The translations under genes were made by a program, and so were the position numbers. A stretch of DNA of 7,496 nt from Bacteroidota bacterium (GTDB lineage Bacteria > Bacteroidota > Bacteroidia > Chitinophagales > Chitinophagaceae), in assembly GCA_023396345.1 (NCBI GenBank), contig JAEWWO010000116.1:1-7496 (forward strand), given 5' to 3'. Under the pieces are notes generated by a model, which ran no database searches, was not told where the DNA came from, and saw nothing but the letters and a program-made list of their open reading frames with translations. Every line of letters begins with the position of its first letter. Position 1 is the stretch's first letter. Positions 5,653-7,496 of this stretch are shown one piece after another.

Positions 5653-7038
5653 ATGAACAAAATAGTAAGAAATATATTCCTGTTAATGGCTACAATTGTT
5701 ACCATTACAGCATGTGAAAAAGCAGAACCTTTACCTTTTTACGAAGGGGGTAAGGATATTGCTCTAACAACTTCTACGGCAACTCCTCCCAACTCGGTAG
5801 CAGATTCAGTAAATAATGTAGTAACGTTATCGTGGTCAAACCCTGAATTTGCCACTGACACTTCCAACTATAAATATGTTGTGGAAGTTGCTCCTGCCGG
5901 CACCAACTTTGCACATCCGGCTACTTATACGGTAATGACTACAAGAAACTTTGCACTTACAGGTAATCAGTTAAATAATCTATTAGTCGCATGGGGTTCA
6001 GATTATGGAGAAAGCCAGGAACTAGAAGCGCGTGTAAAAGCATCTTATGCGAATAATAATGATATGAAAATATCTAACACAGTGAAATTTTCGGCAGCAC
6101 CTGTAGCAAAACCATTCACAGTATCTGCATCTGCTACAGGACCTTTTGCTCCTACAGCCTTTACTAAAGATGATAAATTTACTGCGCTCTCTTGGACAGC
6201 ACCTCAATATGGAGATACTTCAAGCATATCTTACACCATTCAGTCTGTAAAAGCAGGCGCCAGCTTTGATGATCCTTATGAAATAACTGTGGGTGCACCT
6301 GTAATGCACGAACTTACAGGCATGGAATTATACTCTATGGCTTTAGCAGCAGGATTACCGTTAGAGAAGGAAGGAGCCGTTGATGTTAGAATTAAAGCTA
6401 CTGTAAACAATACCAATCAGGTTTCTTACTCAACCGACAAAGTAACCTTGAAAATCAAACCTGTTGAAATGATTTTATACTTACATGTTGCAGGTGATTT
6501 CCAGGGATGGAATCCGGGTGGTGCTCCAAGAATTGCATCAAACGACGGTATTAATTACGAAGGATATGTTTGGGTACCTGCAGGCGGTAACGGAGAATTT
6601 AAATTTACTTCTCAACCCGACTGGAATGGTACTAACTATGGCGGCACATCCGGTACTACAGGCGGCACTATTGACGGTTCAAATAGTAATAATCTTCAAT
6701 GGCCTGCAACCGGAAAATATTATCTTTTAAAAGTAAACATGACTACTAAAACATGGACCGTAACCGAAACTACTTGGGGACTAATCGGTGATGCCACTCC
6801 GGGAGGATGGGATAATTCTACACCAATGACTTACAACCCCACTACCAATAAATGGACAGCAACAGTTGCATTTGGAAACGGTAGCTGGAAATTCAGAGCC
6901 AATAATGGTTGGGATATCAATATTGGAGGTGCTAATCCGTTGAGTTACGGCGGCGATAACATTGCTTCTCCGGGTGGAACAAAAACTGTTACTCTTGATT
7001 TAAGCAATCCGTTAAAATATACTTATACCATTCAATAA
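5653..7038 (+). CDS. SusE/SusF-like surface lipoprotein: two Ig-like plus two starch-binding domains
   Basis: This 461-residue lipoprotein occupies the susF position and should bind starch at the outer face of the outer membrane. The signal peptide ends Ile-Thr-Ala-Cys with Cys21 as the lipid site, followed by Glu-Lys-Ala-Glu exactly as in the neighbouring susE product. Two SusE Ig-like domains follow, at about 54-146 (VVTLSWSNPEFATDTSNYKY, VEVAPAGTNF) and 174-268 (FTALSWTAPQYGDTSSISYT, KAGASFDDPYEI), clearly duplicates of each other. Two binding domains come next: about 274-370 (LYLHVAGDFQGWNPGGAPRI, with Trp286, Trp307, Trp324, Tyr329) and 374-461 (TWGLIGDATPGGWDNSTPM, SWKFRANNGWDINIGG, with Trp375, Trp386, Trp412, Lys413, Arg415, Trp420). 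The last domain is the best match to the SusF/SusE C-terminal family. B. thetaiotaomicron SusF has one Ig-like and three binding domains, so the architecture differs, and calling it susE or susF is a matter of position. It is the last gene of the operon, with a terminator 12 nt after its stop. Confidence 0.9.
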   Translation: MNKIVRNIFLLMATIVTITACEKAEPLPFYEGGKDIALTTSTATPPNSVADSVNNVVTLSWSNPEFATDTSNYKYVVEVAPAGTNFAHPATYTVMTTRNFALTGNQLNNLLVAWGSDYGESQELEARVKASYANNNDMKISNTVKFSAAPVAKPFTVSASATGPFAPTAFTKDDKFTALSWTAPQYGDTSSISYTIQSVKAGASFDDPYEITVGAPVMHELTGMELYSMALAAGLPLEKEGAVDVRIKATVNNTNQVSYSTDKVTLKIKPVEMILYLHVAGDFQGWNPGGAPRIASNDGINYEGYVWVPAGGNGEFKFTSQPDWNGTNYGGTSGTTGGTIDGSNSNNLQWPATGKYYLLKVNMTTKTWTVTETTWGLIGDATPGGWDNSTPMTYNPTTNKWTATVAFGNGSWKFRANNGWDINIGGANPLSYGGDNIASPGGTKTVTLDLSNPLKYTYTIQ

Positions 7039-7050
7039 TTATATTTTATA

Positions 7051-7090
7051 AGCAGTAAAACCAGTACTATTAGCTGGTTTTGCTGTTTTT
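7051..7090 (+). terminator. Rho-independent terminator of the sus operon
   Basis: The left arm AGCAGTAAAACCAG (7051-7064) pairs with the right arm CTGGTTTTGCTGTT (7074-7087) over 14 consecutive pairs, two of them G-U, around a 9-nt loop. The right arm runs into a U-tract at 7086-7090. It starts 12 nt after the TAA of the second SusE/F-like gene and 72 nt before the next ATG, so it should end the susC-D-E-F transcript and leave the GH13 gene with its own promoter. Confidence 0.87.
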
Positions 7091-7107
7091 ATATTTACCT
7101 TTATTTA

Positions 7108-7115
7108 TAATTTTG
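7108..7115 (+). promoter_or_regulatory. Candidate Bacteroidota -7 promoter box for the GH13 gene
   Basis: TAATTTTG matches the TAnnTTTG element of the Bacteroidota primary sigma factor and lies between the terminator and the next ATG. No TTTG at the usual spacing upstream is seen; the nearest one, at 7079-7082, is 25 nt away instead of about 19-21. If the box is real, transcription would start only a few bases before the ATG at 7123, giving an almost leaderless mRNA. A chance match in AT-rich DNA cannot be excluded. Confidence 0.35.
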
Positions 7116-7122
7116 TTTTACC

Positions 7123-7496
7123 ATGAATAAGTTCTTTATTACAGTATTCTCTTTTATTTTAATTATCTGCTCTGCATCGGCTCAGACATTTAATATTGAA
7201 AATATTGAACGCATAGAACCACTGAACTGGTGGGTTGGATTTAAAGATAAAAATCTACAACTAACCGTTTACGGAAAGAATATTGCTCAAAGAGATGTAA
7301 AGATTAATTATCCCGGCGTTGTATTAAAGAGTACTGTAAAAGTAGAAAATCCGAATTATTTATTTCTGAATCTGGTAATAAATGAAGAAGCAAAAGCAGG
7401 AAAATGCCCTATCACTTTTTCAAAAGAAAAAGAAAAAGAAAAAGATATTGTTTATACCTATGAATTAAAAGAAAGAAATTCCCGTAAACCCAATGG
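7123..7496 (+). CDS. susA: GH13 cyclomaltodextrinase/neopullulanase (SusA-like), 3' partial
   Basis: The first 124 codons are present and the frame is still open at the window edge. Residues 1-20 are a Sec signal peptide ending Ser-Ala-Ser-Ala, with cleavage likely before Gln21; there is no lipobox Cys at the junction, so a periplasmic enzyme is expected. Residues about 22-118 match the cyclomaltodextrinase N-terminal beta-sandwich: IERIEPLNWWVGFKDKNLQL, TVYGKNI, PNYLFLNLVI, then YTYELKER at the point where this family passes into the GH13 catalytic barrel. The catalytic Asp/Glu/Asp residues lie beyond the window. Known relatives hydrolyse cyclodextrins, pullulan or maltooligosaccharides, and in the B. 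thetaiotaomicron sus locus SusA does so in the periplasm. It follows the terminator of the sus operon, so it is probably transcribed separately. A short Lys-Glu repeat at about 101-107 is an unusual insertion in the domain. Confidence 0.9.
   Translation, partial: MNKFFITVFSFILIICSASAQTFNIENIERIEPLNWWVGFKDKNLQLTVYGKNIAQRDVKINYPGVVLKSTVKVENPNYLFLNLVINEEAKAGKCPITFSKEKEKEKDIVYTYELKERNSRKPN
7426..7443 (+). repeat. Hexanucleotide repeat (GAAAAA)x3 inside the GH13 gene
   Basis: Three perfect GAAAAA units encode alternating Glu-Lys (part of KEKEKEK). Gain or loss of a unit would add or remove two residues without changing the frame, so it is not an on/off switch. It probably encodes a charged surface loop of the N-terminal beta-sandwich. 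Confidence 0.6.

Noticed and set aside
6485..6730. Plus-strand open frame of 81 codons in another frame within the second SusE/F-like gene
   Set aside because: It overlaps a well-supported starch-binding domain; no signal peptide, leader or known domain supports it.
7426..7443. Phase-variable repeat switching the GH13 gene on and off
   Set aside because: The unit is six bases, so gain or loss keeps the frame.

Overview
The window comes from a moderately AT-rich member of the phylum Bacteroidota. Three things show this: a SusC/SusD pair, lipoproteins of the SusE/SusF type that exist only in this phylum, and the tail of an upstream gene ending in a type IX secretion (T9SS) C-terminal sorting signal. 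T9SS cargo points to the Flavobacteriia, Cytophagia, Chitinophagia or Sphingobacteriia side of the phylum, although some Bacteroidia also have T9SS. The genus cannot be named from this sequence.

Layout, all on the + strand: (1) positions 1-119, the last 38 codons of a T9SS-exported protein; (2) 120-220, a spacer that is about three-quarters A and holds a 20-nt perfect inverted repeat flanked by two 12-nt direct repeats; (3) 221-3166, a SusC-family TonB-dependent outer-membrane transporter; (4) 3200-4747, its SusD-family glycan-binding lipoprotein; (5) 4795-5598, a small SusE-like lipoprotein with one Ig-like domain and one starch-binding domain; (6) 5653-7038, a larger SusE/SusF-like lipoprotein with two Ig-like and two starch-binding domains; (7) 7051-7090, a strong intrinsic terminator; (8) 7123 to the window edge, the first 124 codons of a secreted GH13 enzyme that starts with a cyclomaltodextrinase N-terminal domain (SusA/neopullulanase type). 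The four sus genes are separated by only 33, 47 and 54 nt and almost certainly form one transcript that ends at the terminator. The GH13 gene is a separate unit.

Together the genes read as a starch/maltooligosaccharide utilisation locus. The SusE/F-like lipoproteins and SusD capture alpha-glucan at the cell surface, SusC imports it through the outer membrane with TonB energy, and the GH13 enzyme would cut the imported oligosaccharides in the periplasm. The best evidence for starch as the substrate, beyond gene order, is in SusD: Trp97, Tyr297 and Trp324, with Asp72 and Arg80, fall at nearly the same positions as the known starch-contact residues of Bacteroides thetaiotaomicron SusD. No susG-type surface amylase and no susR-type regulator are seen; the upstream T9SS cargo gene is a candidate for the former, but only its tail is visible.

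I see no novel system here. The points most worth a second look are the composite repeat upstream of susC, the domain reshuffling in the two SusE/F-like proteins, a motif shared by the spacers in front of both of them, and the starch-arc residues in SusD. No RNA genes, insertion sequences, CRISPR arrays or origins were found.
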